A stretch of DNA of 64,000 bases from Pseudomonas nitroreducens TX1 (GTDB taxonomy: Bacteria; Pseudomonadota; Gammaproteobacteria; Pseudomonadales; Pseudomonadaceae): assembly GCF_000313755.1 (NCBI RefSeq), contig NZ_AMZB01000136.1:1-64000 (forward strand), given 5' to 3'. The notes below the pieces were generated by a model. That model ran no database searches. It was not told the DNA's origin and worked only from the letters and a program-made list of their open reading frames with translations. Of this stretch, positions 54,736 to 62,347 are shown piece by piece. A program made the translations under genes and the position numbers. Each line of letters starts with the position of its first letter. The first letter of the stretch is position 1.

Positions 54736-54765
54736 TTGACAGGCCTTCCCCGCGCCACCTAGCAT
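54736..54765 (+). promoter_or_regulatory. Sigma-70 promoter of ispB
   Basis: TTGACA and TAGCAT are separated by 18 bases, placing the transcript start about 25 bases before the ispB ATG. It is back to back with the rplU promoter. Confidence 0.7.
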
Positions 54766-54796
54766 GCCGCGCAATCTACGAGGAGCGCTGTCTTTA

Positions 54797-55765
54797 ATGC
54801 AACCCCAGGCTTTCTATCGCGTGGTGGCGGACGACTTTACCGCCGTCGACGGCATCATCCGTCGCCAACTCACTTCCCGCGTTCCCCTGGTGGAAAAGAT
54901 CGGCGACTACATCATCTCCGCCGGCGGCAAGCGTCTGCGCCCGCTGCTGGTGCTCCTCTCGGGCAAGGCCCTGGGCTATTCGGGCGATGACCTGAAGCTG
55001 CTGGCCGCCACCATCGAATTCCTGCACACCTCCACCCTGCTGCACGACGACGTGGTCGACGCCTCCGGCCTGCGCCGCGGCCGCGCCACCGCCAATGCCC
55101 AGTGGGGCAATGCGCCGAGCGTGCTGGTGGGCGACTTCCTCTATGCGCGCTCCTTCGAAATGATGGTCGAGCTGGGCTCCATGCCGGTCATGCGCATCAT
55201 TTCCCAGGCCACCCGCGTGATCGCCGAAGGCGAAGTGCTGCAACTGTCGAAGGTCCGCGACGCCAGCACCACCGAAGAAACCTATATGGAAGTCATCCGC
55301 GGCAAGACCGCGATGCTCTTCGAAGCTTCCACCCACAGCGCGGCTGCGCTGGCTAACGCACCGGCCGAGCAAGCCGAGGCGCTGCGCCTGTTCGGTGATG
55401 CCCTGGGCATCGCCTTCCAGCTGGTGGACGACCTACTCGACTATCGCGGCGATGCCGCCAGCCTGGGCAAGAACGTTGGCGACGACCTCGCCGAAGGCAA
55501 GCCCACCCTGCCGCTGATCGCCACCATGCGCGACGGCACTGCGGAACAGGCCGCGCTGGTGCGCAAGGCCATCCAGCAGGGCGGCAGCCAGGACCTGGAA
55601 GGCATCCGCGCCGCTGTGGAAGCCGCAGGTGCGCTGGACTACACCGCCAACCTGGCTCGCGAGTATGCCGCCCGCGCCATCGAGCACCTCCAGGCGCTGC
55701 CGGACAACGAATACCGCGCCGCGCTGATCGAGCTGGCCGAGTTCTCGGTCGCCCGCACGCACTGA
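54797..55765 (+). CDS. ispB: Octaprenyl/polyprenyl diphosphate synthase
   Basis: Builds the long isoprenoid side chain of ubiquinone from IPP and FPP. 322 residues with the two Asp-rich motifs LLHDDVVD and LVDDLLDY, plus GGKRLRPLLVLL. Pseudomonas usually makes Q9, so the product may be solanesyl diphosphate; sequence alone does not settle it. ATG 54797 has AGGAG upstream. Supplies the quinone used by the Cyo oxidase. Confidence 0.95.
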   Translation: MQPQAFYRVVADDFTAVDGIIRRQLTSRVPLVEKIGDYIISAGGKRLRPLLVLLSGKALGYSGDDLKLLAATIEFLHTSTLLHDDVVDASGLRRGRATANAQWGNAPSVLVGDFLYARSFEMMVELGSMPVMRIISQATRVIAEGEVLQLSKVRDASTTEETYMEVIRGKTAMLFEASTHSAAALANAPAEQAEALRLFGDALGIAFQLVDDLLDYRGDAASLGKNVGDDLAEGKPTLPLIATMRDGTAEQAALVRKAIQQGGSQDLEGIRAAVEAAGALDYTANLAREYAARAIEHLQALPDNEYRAALIELAEFSVARTH

Positions 55766-55777
55766 TCCGCGTTTCGC

Positions 55778-55812
55778 AAAAGCCCGCCCCGGCTCGCCGC
55801 GGCGGGCTTTTT
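55778..55812 (+). terminator. Intrinsic terminator of ispB
   Basis: AGCCCGCC/GGCGGGCT stem with a 12-base loop followed by TTTT, with A residues upstream. Confidence 0.9.
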
Positions 55813-55886
55813 GTTGCTTGTCCCTTGATCGGGAACAACAGAGGGTCGCCTGCGCGAAATTTTTTCCAATTCAGGCTTGCTATTGA

Positions 55887-55905
55887 GATAATAAGAATTA
55901 TTCTC
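55887..55905 (+). promoter_or_regulatory. Fur box upstream of the 74-residue gene
   Basis: GATAATAAGAATTATTCTC agrees with the 19-base Fur consensus at 15 positions and is flanked by more AT-rich symmetric sequence. It ends 29 bases before the start codon, in the expected promoter zone. Confidence 0.75.
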
Positions 55906-55934
55906 ATTAAACAGTCTGCACGGAGGAATACGCC

Positions 55935-56159
55935 ATGACCTACATGATCGACGCCTGGCTGGATCGCCCACACCCCTACCTGCGCATCCTGCATCGAGAC
56001 ACCGGGGAAGTCTGCGCGGTGCTGGAGGAAGAGGCCCTGGACGAGCTGCGCGAACAGGGCGGCCTGGAACTCTCGGAGCTGTCTACCAGCGAGCCGGGAG
56101 TGCTCAAGGAACTGGTACGCAACCTGTTCCTGTTCTGTTACGCCCGCGCACTGCGCTGA
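55935..56159 (+). CDS. Iron-box-controlled small protein (PA4570-like)
   Basis: 74 residues, cytoplasmic, acidic (MTYMIDAWLDRPHPYLRILH, then an EEEALDEL helix and a C-terminal helix KELVRNLFLFCYARALR). No domain recognised. It stands alone between terminators, directly behind a Fur box, so it is expected to be induced when iron is scarce. P. aeruginosa PA4570, to which it corresponds in position, is, as I recall, among the iron-starvation induced genes. Strong ribosome site (GGAGGA). Function unknown; one Cys (C68). Confidence 0.85.
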   Translation: MTYMIDAWLDRPHPYLRILHRDTGEVCAVLEEEALDELREQGGLELSELSTSEPGVLKELVRNLFLFCYARALR

Positions 56160-56248
56160 GGGCGGCGCCTGCAGGAGCGCATGCATTCGGATTTACGGCG
56201 ACGCCGGATGCGCCGTCGGTGCTCCGCCGCCCGGGAGGCGGATGCACG

Positions 56249-56274
56249 AAGGGGCGCCTGAGCGCCCCTTTTCC
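56249..56274 (+). terminator. Terminator after the PA4570-like gene
   Basis: AAGGGGCGC/GCGCCCCTT stem with loop CTGA followed by TTTT. Confidence 0.85.
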
Positions 56275-56318
56275 TGCGCAGTCGCCAGGGATGGCACTGC
56301 GCAGCGAACCTTCGGAAA

Positions 56319-56936
56319 TCAGAGGATTTCCAGCAGCTCGACGTCGAACACCAGCACGCTGTGCGGCGGGATGCTGCCGACGGCCTGGCCGCCATAGGCC
56401 AGCTCGCTCGGCACATGCAGACGCCATTTGCTACCGGCATTCATCAGTTGCAGCGCCTCGACCCAGCCGGCGATCACACCGCCCACCGGGAATTCGGCCG
56501 GCTGGCCGCGCTCGTAGGAGCTGTCGAAGACGGTACCGTCGACCAGGGTGCCGTGGTAGTGGGTCCGCACGGTGTCTTCGCGGGACGGCTTGGCGCCTTC
56601 GCCAGTGGTCAGTACTTCGAACTGCAGGCCCGAAGGCAGGACGGTCACGCCTTCGCGCTGGGCGTTCTGCACAAGGTATTCGCGACCCACGCCGGCAGCG
56701 GCTTCGGCTTTCGCCTGGGCCTCAGCCTGCATGCGCTCGCGGATCACCTGGAAGCTGGCGGACAGGGCTTCGCCCGGAACGCGGCTTTCGGCACCGGCAT
56801 AGGCGTCGGACAGGCCGGCCAGAATGGCCTCCAGGGTCATGCCCGGAACCGGGTTCTCGCGCAGCTGGTCGCCCAGCTGACGGCCGATGCCGTAGCTGAC
56901 ACGGCCTTCGTCGGTGGAAAGGTTGAGTTCGCTCAT
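56319..56936 (-). CDS. fklB: FKBP-type peptidyl-prolyl isomerase FklB
   Basis: 205 residues of the FkpA/FklB (Mip-like) type: an N-terminal helical dimerisation part (MSELNLSTDEGRVSYGIGRQ, residues 1-90) and a C-terminal FKBP domain (VRTHYHGTLVDGTVFDSSYERGQ, WVEALQLMNAGSKW, IPPHSVLVFDVELL). No signal peptide, so FklB-like rather than the periplasmic FkpA. ATG 56936 chosen; the 8-residue longer form is unlikely. In P. aeruginosa a cytochrome c gene lies nearby (from memory); here it is absent. Confidence 0.94.
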   Translation of the reverse strand: MSELNLSTDEGRVSYGIGRQLGDQLRENPVPGMTLEAILAGLSDAYAGAESRVPGEALSASFQVIRERMQAEAQAKAEAAAGVGREYLVQNAQREGVTVLPSGLQFEVLTTGEGAKPSREDTVRTHYHGTLVDGTVFDSSYERGQPAEFPVGGVIAGWVEALQLMNAGSKWRLHVPSELAYGGQAVGSIPPHSVLVFDVELLEIL

Positions 56937-57047
56937 CGCGGCGCTCCGCTGGGGGTTCAAAAAAGGGCCGCCAGCCTAGCACAGATGCACCGCCTCCCCA
57001 CCGCGCGAGTCTCGCGCGGCAGGTCAGGTCCAACGCAGCGCGCGCAA

Positions 57048-57344
57048 CTAGCGCAACGGCATGGTCACGCCGGCGCCGATATCGCGCTCATCGAGCATGC
57101 CGCACATCTCGTCGTGCACCACCGCATGCACCAGATGGAACGGCAGTGGCGGAAGCGCGCGCAACACCTGGCGCGCATGAGTGACAGAGCGCACGCTGAT
57201 GACGTGCCCCGAGTCATCCTGGACCGGGTAGAAGCGCGCGCCCATGCGGGCTTCCAGCACATAGATGTCACCCTCCAGCGACACCAGGTTGATTTCATCG
57301 ATGTCGCCGGCAACGGAGCGGCTGGTCAGTTCCTGCAGATTCAT
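57048..57344 (-). CDS. DUF6482 family protein
   Basis: 98 residues: MNLQELTSRSVAGDIDEINL, then a beta-rich centre (VSLEGDIYVLEARMGARFYPVQDDSG) and HARQVLRALPPLPFHLVHAVVHDEMCGM. Fits, as far as I can judge, the DUF6482 family found next to fklB in Pseudomonas; its function is unknown. Start ATG 57344 has a near-perfect AGGAGGT. No signal peptide or membrane helix. Confidence 0.8.
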   Translation of the reverse strand: MNLQELTSRSVAGDIDEINLVSLEGDIYVLEARMGARFYPVQDDSGHVISVRSVTHARQVLRALPPLPFHLVHAVVHDEMCGMLDERDIGAGVTMPLR

Positions 57345-57404
57345 GTGTTGCACCTCCTGCGGGTTGATCCACGCAGAAGTCTTGACCAGCAGGCGTCCAC
57401 CGCA

Positions 57405-57448
57405 AGCCGAAAACGCAACCGCCCGTCCGTTTTGCAACGGCCGGGCGG
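57405..57448 (-). terminator. Terminator after the UPF0114 gene
   Basis: CCGCCCG-CCGTT and AACGG-CGGGCGG form a 12-pair stem with one mismatch and a TTGC loop. GTTTTC follows a few bases later on the minus strand. Confidence 0.6.
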
Positions 57449-57469
57449 CGGTGATGACGCAGCAGCACC

Positions 57470-57964
57470 TCAGTGGTCGTGGCGCGTGGCCTTGTCCAGG
57501 TAGCCCATGGCGAAGGCCGAGAGAACGAAGGTGAGGTGCATGATCACGTACCACATCAGCTTGTTGTCTTCGATGTTCTTGGCGTCCATGAAGATGCGCA
57601 AGAGGTGGATCGAGGAGATCGCCACGATGGAGGCAGCCACCTTGTTCTTCAGCGAACTGGCGTCCATCTTGCCCAGCCAGCTGAGCTTTTCCTTGCCTTC
57701 GTCGATATCCAGCTGCGACACGAAGTTCTCATAGCCGGAGAACATCACCATCACCAGCAGGCCGCCGACCAGCGCCATGTCGATCAGCGACAGCAGCACC
57801 AGGATCAGGTCCGCCTCGGCGATGCTGAAGATGCTGGGCAGGATGTGGAAGATTTCCTGGAAGAATTTGATGGTCAGCGCCAACAGGGCCAGCGACAGAC
57901 CGATGTAGATCGGCGCCAGCAGCCAGCGCGCGGCGTACAGGGAGTTTTCGACGAAGCGTTCCAT
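57470..57964 (-). CDS. UPF0114 (YqhA/TIGR00645) membrane protein
   Basis: 164 residues with about four membrane helices: [59 protein letters not shown] and [19 protein letters not shown]. The YENFVSQLD segment is typical of UPF0114. The role is unknown. Stands alone with a hairpin terminator after it. Confidence 0.92.
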   Translation of the reverse strand: MERFVENSLYAARWLLAPIYIGLSLALLALTIKFFQEIFHILPSIFSIAEADLILVLLSLIDMALVGGLLVMVMFSGYENFVSQLDIDEGKEKLSWLGKMDASSLKNKVAASIVAISSIHLLRIFMDAKNIEDNKLMWYVIMHLTFVLSAFAMGYLDKATRHDH

Positions 57965-58151
57965 GGTTCTCGCGGGAAGGTCGTTGGGAAGGGGCTGCCG
58001 CAGTATAGCGGATGACTTTTACCCGTTATCCCGGCTTTCTATGGATAAATATGTCTATGGACGAATAGCTGGGCGGCCACGGCATGAAACCGTAGCGACC
58101 AGACGCCCCGCGACCTTCAGCGATTCGTACAGAGACTGCGCAACCGCACCG

Positions 58152-58493
58152 TTAACCTTCGGGGCGGAACTGGAAGCTGCCGACATGGCGCGACCGCTCG
58201 CCGTTGAGGCGGCGCAGTTCGCCCTGCAGGTGCAACTGCCAGATGGGGGGATCGTCTGCCACGATATAGCCCTGCTGGGCCAGGCAGTCGGAAATCGCCT
58301 CAAGCACGCCTTCGGCCACGAAAGGCCCGCAAAACGGGCCCTGCGCCTTGATGGCGGTGGGCTGCGCGCCGGACATGCCGGCGGCGCACAACAAGGTCCA
58401 GAGTCCATTCTCTCCGGCCAGCGGCCTGATCTCGCACTCGATGCGCGTGGTCAGCCCCAGACAGGGGCGGATAAGGCAGAGGTTACGCGGCAT
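58152..58493 (-). CDS. Conserved hypothetical protein (PA4575-like)
   Basis: 113 residues without signal peptide or membrane helix; six Cys spread through the chain (C6, C11, C20 and others). Pattern IRPLAGENGLWTLLCAAGMSG then CGPFVAEGVLEAISDCLAQQ and a GELRRLNGERSRHVGSFQF end. No domain recognised; placed by position beside the Lon-type protease as PA4575 is in P. aeruginosa. GAGGG lies 8 bases before the ATG. Confidence 0.8.
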   Translation of the reverse strand: MPRNLCLIRPCLGLTTRIECEIRPLAGENGLWTLLCAAGMSGAQPTAIKAQGPFCGPFVAEGVLEAISDCLAQQGYIVADDPPIWQLHLQGELRRLNGERSRHVGSFQFRPEG

Positions 58494-58639
58494 GGCGGCA
58501 CCCTCGCGGTTGTCCTGAGTTCGAGACTACACCCAGGTTCCGACACGCGAAAGCGCGGATTTATCCGGCCATCTTGCGGACAACGGCGTGAAAATGGCGC
58601 CGGAGGAATGCCCCGGCCGGCGCCCTGCCATGGTTGTAT

Positions 58640-61147
58640 TCAGTCGGCGTCTTTCTTCTTGCGGGCGCGCTCTTTCTCTACGGGTGCTTTTTCCACCGGC
58701 ACTTTCTCCGCCTTCGGCTTGCTGGCGGGCTTGGCGGCAGCAGGCTCCTTCGCCGGCTTTTCCTTCTCTTCCTCGTCCATGCCCAGCTCGGAGATTTCCT
58801 TCAGGCGCTCGACGACACGGGCGTTGACGCTGCCCTTGGGGAAGTGGCCGTTGGCGTCCGGCGCACCGGCCGGCTCGCCGACCAGCAGGCTCAGCGCCTC
58901 GTCGGCCTGGCGCACGGCGTAGATGTGGAACTGACCGTTGCGCACTGCCTGCAGCACACGTTCGTCGAGCATCAGGGTGGCAACGTTGGCGCGCGGAATG
59001 ATCACACCTTGTTCGCCGGTCAGGCCACGGGCCTCGCAAAGGCGGAAGAAGCCTTCGATCTTCTCGTTGACCCCGCCGACCGCCTGCACTTCCCCGAACT
59101 GGTTGATCGAGCCGGTGATCGCGAAGCATTGGCGCAGCGGCGTGCGCGACAGGGCGGAAATCAGCGTGCAGACCTCGCCCAGCGAGGCGCTGTCGCCGTC
59201 TACGTAACCGTAGGACTGCTCCAGGGCGATGCTTGCGGAAATCTCCAGGGGAAATTCCTGGGCGTAGCGGCTGCCGAGGTAACCGGTGAGGATCATCACA
59301 CCCTTGGAGTGGATCGGCTGGCCGAGGTTGACCTCGCGCTCGATGTCGACGATGCCGCTGCCGCCCGGATAGACGGTGGCAGAGATGCGCGCCGGCATGC
59401 CGAAGGCGGAGTCGCCCACTTCCAGCACGGTCAGACCGTTGCACTTGCCCACCGCAGCGCCTTCGCTGTCGATCAGGATGATGCCGGCGAGGATGTCGTC
59501 GAGAATCCGCGCCGAGACGCGGCCGGTGCGGGTTTCCTTGGCCTTCAGGGCGCGCTCGATGTGGCCCAGGTCGGTCACTTCCTGGCCGGCCAGCTGGCGG
59601 ATGAAGTCCGCTTCGCTGACCAGCTGGAACAGGTCGCCGATGCGCGCAGAGAGACGGCCCTGGTGCTCGGCCAGGCGGGCGCTGTAGGTGGCCAGGCGCG
59701 CCACGGCCTCGCGGGTGAGCGGCGCGAGGCCTTCTTCGGAGGTACGGGTTTTCAGCAGCTGGGCGAATTGTTCGAGGCTGTCCTCGGCGAGCGGGATGTC
59801 CTCGTCGAAGTCGACCAGCACGCGGAACATCTCCTGGAAGTCCGGGTCGAGGTCCTGCAGCGTGTAGTAGATCTGCCGCGAGCCGATGATGATCACCTTG
59901 AGGTTCAACGGGATCACCTGGGGCGTCAGGCTCATGGCGGTCAAGCGGCCGAGCTCGGCCAGGGGCGACTCCATCTTCAACTGGCGCGATTGCAGCGCAC
60001 GCTTGAGGGCATCCCAGACGAACGGCTCGCTGAGCAGCTTCTCCGCCTCCAGCACCAGGAAGCCGCCGTTGGCGCGGTGCAGCGCACCAGGGCGCAGCTG
60101 GCGGTAGCTGGTGTAGAGCGCACCCTGGTCGGAAGCGTATTCGATACGGCCGAACAGGTTGTCGTAGGTCGGGTGCGACTCGAACACCACCGGCGCGCCG
60201 CTGGTGGCGTGGTGGGCGATGGCCTGGTTCGGCGCGTACTGCTCTTCCAGGCTCTGCTTGCGCTGCGGGTCGGTGCGCTCGGCGTCCACCAACTGGTCGA
60301 CCACGGTCTTCAGCAGGTTGAGCTGCATGGCCTGCAGGTAGGCGCTGCCCCCGGAGTTGTTGTTGTACTTCTCCACCAGCGGCGCCAGCAACGGCTGCAG
60401 CGCCAGGGTGATGGTTTCCTCGTTGAGCTGGCGCAGCTGGTTGCTGGACTCGCGCTTCCACTGCGGCAGGCTGGAGAGCTCCTCGTTGAGGTGCTCCTCG
60501 AGGTCGGCAATGTCGGCGTGGAAGCGCTCGCGCTCCTCTTCCGGCAACTGGGCGAACTCGGCCTCGTCCAGCGCCTTGCCGTCCTTCATCGGGGTGAAGG
60601 CAATGTTGGCGCTGTCGCGATACAGGGCGACTTCCTTCTCCAGCGCCAGGCGCTCGACGGTGTCCAGGGCCTTGTCGTAGCGCTGGTTGAAGGCGCGGTC
60701 GATGGCACTCTTCTTCTGCTGGTAGGCCGGGTTCTCGAACACCGAGGGGAAGGTGGACAGCAGGTTGTCGATCAGGTGGTCGATGTCGGTGCCGAACTCG
60801 GCGGCGCTGCCCGGCGGCAGCTCGATCACGCGCGGCTCGCGCGAATCATCGAAATTGTTGACGTAGACCCAGTCGGCCGGCGTCGGCAGGCGCTTGCCCT
60901 CGGCCTTCAGGTAACGCTGTACGAAGGAGAAGCGACCGGTGCCCGGCTCGCCCATGACGAACACGTTGTAACCCGGGCGCGGCATCGCCACGCCGAACTG
61001 CAGCGCCTCGACCGCGCGCTCCTGTCCGAGCACGCCCAGGAAAGGCTCCAGTTCTTCGGTGGTCTTGAAGGGAAACTGTTCGGGGGAGAAGGGGCGGGTC
61101 AGTTCATCGGGCGCCAGGCGCAGGCCGGCAGCAACGGAATCGGGCAT
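58640..61147 (-). CDS. Lon-type ATP-dependent protease (S16) with degenerate P-loop
   Basis: 835 residues. N-terminal AAA_32-type ATPase region whose P-loop reads G66-EPGTGR-F-S, with Arg in place of the usual Lys; a long insert rich in helices (about 120-330); and a C-terminal Lon protease domain with catalytic Ser653 (DGDSASLGE) and Lys696 (GVNEKIEGFF), 43 residues apart as in Lon. After about 785 comes a tail rich in Lys, Pro, Glu and Ala ending RARKKKDAD. This is the YcbZ/LonB-like group, not the housekeeping Lon. Substrates are unknown. ATG has AAGGA 9 bases upstream. Confidence 0.92.
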   Translation of the reverse strand: MPDSVAAGLRLAPDELTRPFSPEQFPFKTTEELEPFLGVLGQERAVEALQFGVAMPRPGYNVFVMGEPGTGRFSFVQRYLKAEGKRLPTPADWVYVNNFDDSREPRVIELPPGSAAEFGTDIDHLIDNLLSTFPSVFENPAYQQKKSAIDRAFNQRYDKALDTVERLALEKEVALYRDSANIAFTPMKDGKALDEAEFAQLPEEERERFHADIADLEEHLNEELSSLPQWKRESSNQLRQLNEETITLALQPLLAPLVEKYNNNSGGSAYLQAMQLNLLKTVVDQLVDAERTDPQRKQSLEEQYAPNQAIAHHATSGAPVVFESHPTYDNLFGRIEYASDQGALYTSYRQLRPGALHRANGGFLVLEAEKLLSEPFVWDALKRALQSRQLKMESPLAELGRLTAMSLTPQVIPLNLKVIIIGSRQIYYTLQDLDPDFQEMFRVLVDFDEDIPLAEDSLEQFAQLLKTRTSEEGLAPLTREAVARLATYSARLAEHQGRLSARIGDLFQLVSEADFIRQLAGQEVTDLGHIERALKAKETRTGRVSARILDDILAGIILIDSEGAAVGKCNGLTVLEVGDSAFGMPARISATVYPGGSGIVDIEREVNLGQPIHSKGVMILTGYLGSRYAQEFPLEISASIALEQSYGYVDGDSASLGEVCTLISALSRTPLRQCFAITGSINQFGEVQAVGGVNEKIEGFFRLCEARGLTGEQGVIIPRANVATLMLDERVLQAVRNGQFHIYAVRQADEALSLLVGEPAGAPDANGHFPKGSVNARVVERLKEISELGMDEEEKEKPAKEPAAAKPASKPKAEKVPVEKAPVEKERARKKKDAD

Positions 61148-61243
61148 TGGAGGTCCTTGCTTCGGGCGGCGCGTGGCCGCGGAGATTCGTCCGCATTCTC
61201 GCGCCGCCCGCGCGCCACTGGCAAGGCAGTATTGGTGACAGTT

Positions 61244-61567
61244 TCAGTCCACCGCATCGGCGCAGCGCAGGCAGTGCTCGGCCGCCGGCAATGCGCGCAA
61301 ACGGCGCTCCTCGATGAGCTCGCCGCAACGCACGCACTCGCCATAGGTGCCGTCAGCCAGGCGCAGGCGCGCCATGCCCACCAGGCGCATGCCTGCCTCC
61401 GCCTCGGCCAGCAGGGCGCGCAGCACATCGTCGTTCTGCCGCTGCTGGGCCTGCTCGGCAAAGTCCGGCGAATGGCTGCGACCCAGGTCGCGGCGGATGG
61501 CTTCGGCACGCTTGGAATACTCGGCTGCCAACTGGTCCAGCACTGGCCGTGGATCGAAATCGACCAT
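61244..61567 (-). CDS. TraR/DksA-type zinc-finger protein
   Basis: 107 residues: a helical part (DQLAAEYSKRAEAIRRDLGR ... ALLAEAEAGMRLVG) and a C4 zinc finger with C78, C81, C99 and C102. The size matches short DksA-like proteins; whether it binds RNA polymerase depends on the Asp-rich coiled-coil tip, which is not clearly present here. GAGGAAG precedes the ATG. Lies upstream of the Lon-type gene by about 96 bases on the same strand and divergent from the DUF3015 gene. Confidence 0.9.
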   Translation of the reverse strand: MVDFDPRPVLDQLAAEYSKRAEAIRRDLGRSHSPDFAEQAQQRQNDDVLRALLAEAEAGMRLVGMARLRLADGTYGECVRCGELIEERRLRALPAAEHCLRCADAVD

Positions 61568-61797
61568 GACGACTTCCTCGCAAGGGGAACTGATTCAAGT
61601 GTGGCCGGTTCCAAGACTTCCGCCGCTGATGCCGATCAACTGCCGGTCATCCGGGCCCTTTCAGCCGGGGCCGGCCATACTGCCTGCGGCAGCGGTTGCC
61701 TTGACACCCGCAAGGCATTGGAGAAAAGCTCTGACAGGCGCTGTTTTGCTGTCAGCGACTGCTCACCGGTCCCCGACCTCAAAAAGAGAGAAAAACG

Positions 61798-62286
61798 ATG
61801 AAAAGGATTCTGCTCGGTACCCTCCTCGCCACCGCCTCCCTGAGCGCCCTCGCCGATGCACCCGGCAGCGACGGCTGCGGCTGGGGCAACATGCTGTTCA
61901 AGGGCCAGCGCGGCACCGCCACCCACGTCCTGGCCGCCACCACCAACGGCACCAGCGGCAATAACACCTTCGGCATGACCACCGGCACCAACGGCTGCCA
62001 CACCAACGGTGCGCTGACCTATGGCGGCAAGCCGATGATCGTGCTCAGCAGCATGATGGACGAGCTGTCCGAGGACATGGCCAAGGGTGACGGCGAAGCG
62101 CTGACCACCTACGCCGTGGTGCTGGGCGTGAAGCCCGAGGATCGCGCGCACTTCGCCCAGGTCACCCACGAGCACTTCGCGCAGATATTCAACAAGGCCG
62201 ACGTCACCGCCGAGGACGTCTACGCCAACACCCAGGCCGTCCTGAAGCAGGACAGCACCCTGGCCAAGTACGCCGAACAGGCCTGA
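61798..62286 (+). CDS. DUF3015 secreted protein
   Basis: 162 residues with a signal peptide (MKRILLGTLLATASLSALA, cut after ALA). The mature protein starts with GSDGCGWGNMLFKGQRG and contains a second Cys in NGCHTNG, then two helices. This matches the DUF3015 family; the function is unknown. The next gene, DUF4105, begins 61 bases later in the same direction, and the two are neighbours in other Pseudomonas, suggesting joint work in the envelope. Confidence 0.9.
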   Translation: MKRILLGTLLATASLSALADAPGSDGCGWGNMLFKGQRGTATHVLAATTNGTSGNNTFGMTTGTNGCHTNGALTYGGKPMIVLSSMMDELSEDMAKGDGEALTTYAVVLGVKPEDRAHFAQVTHEHFAQIFNKADVTAEDVYANTQAVLKQDSTLAKYAEQA

Positions 62287-62347
62287 CGGCCGACGCGAGC
62301 CCGCTCACTCCGGGCGGGCTCACCCTTCCCTCCCAGTAGCCCACTCG

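Noticed and set aside
58634-61801. 1055-codon plus-strand frame antisense to the Lon-type protease
   Set aside because: Same shadow effect; the minus-strand protease has intact catalytic residues and a good ribosome site.
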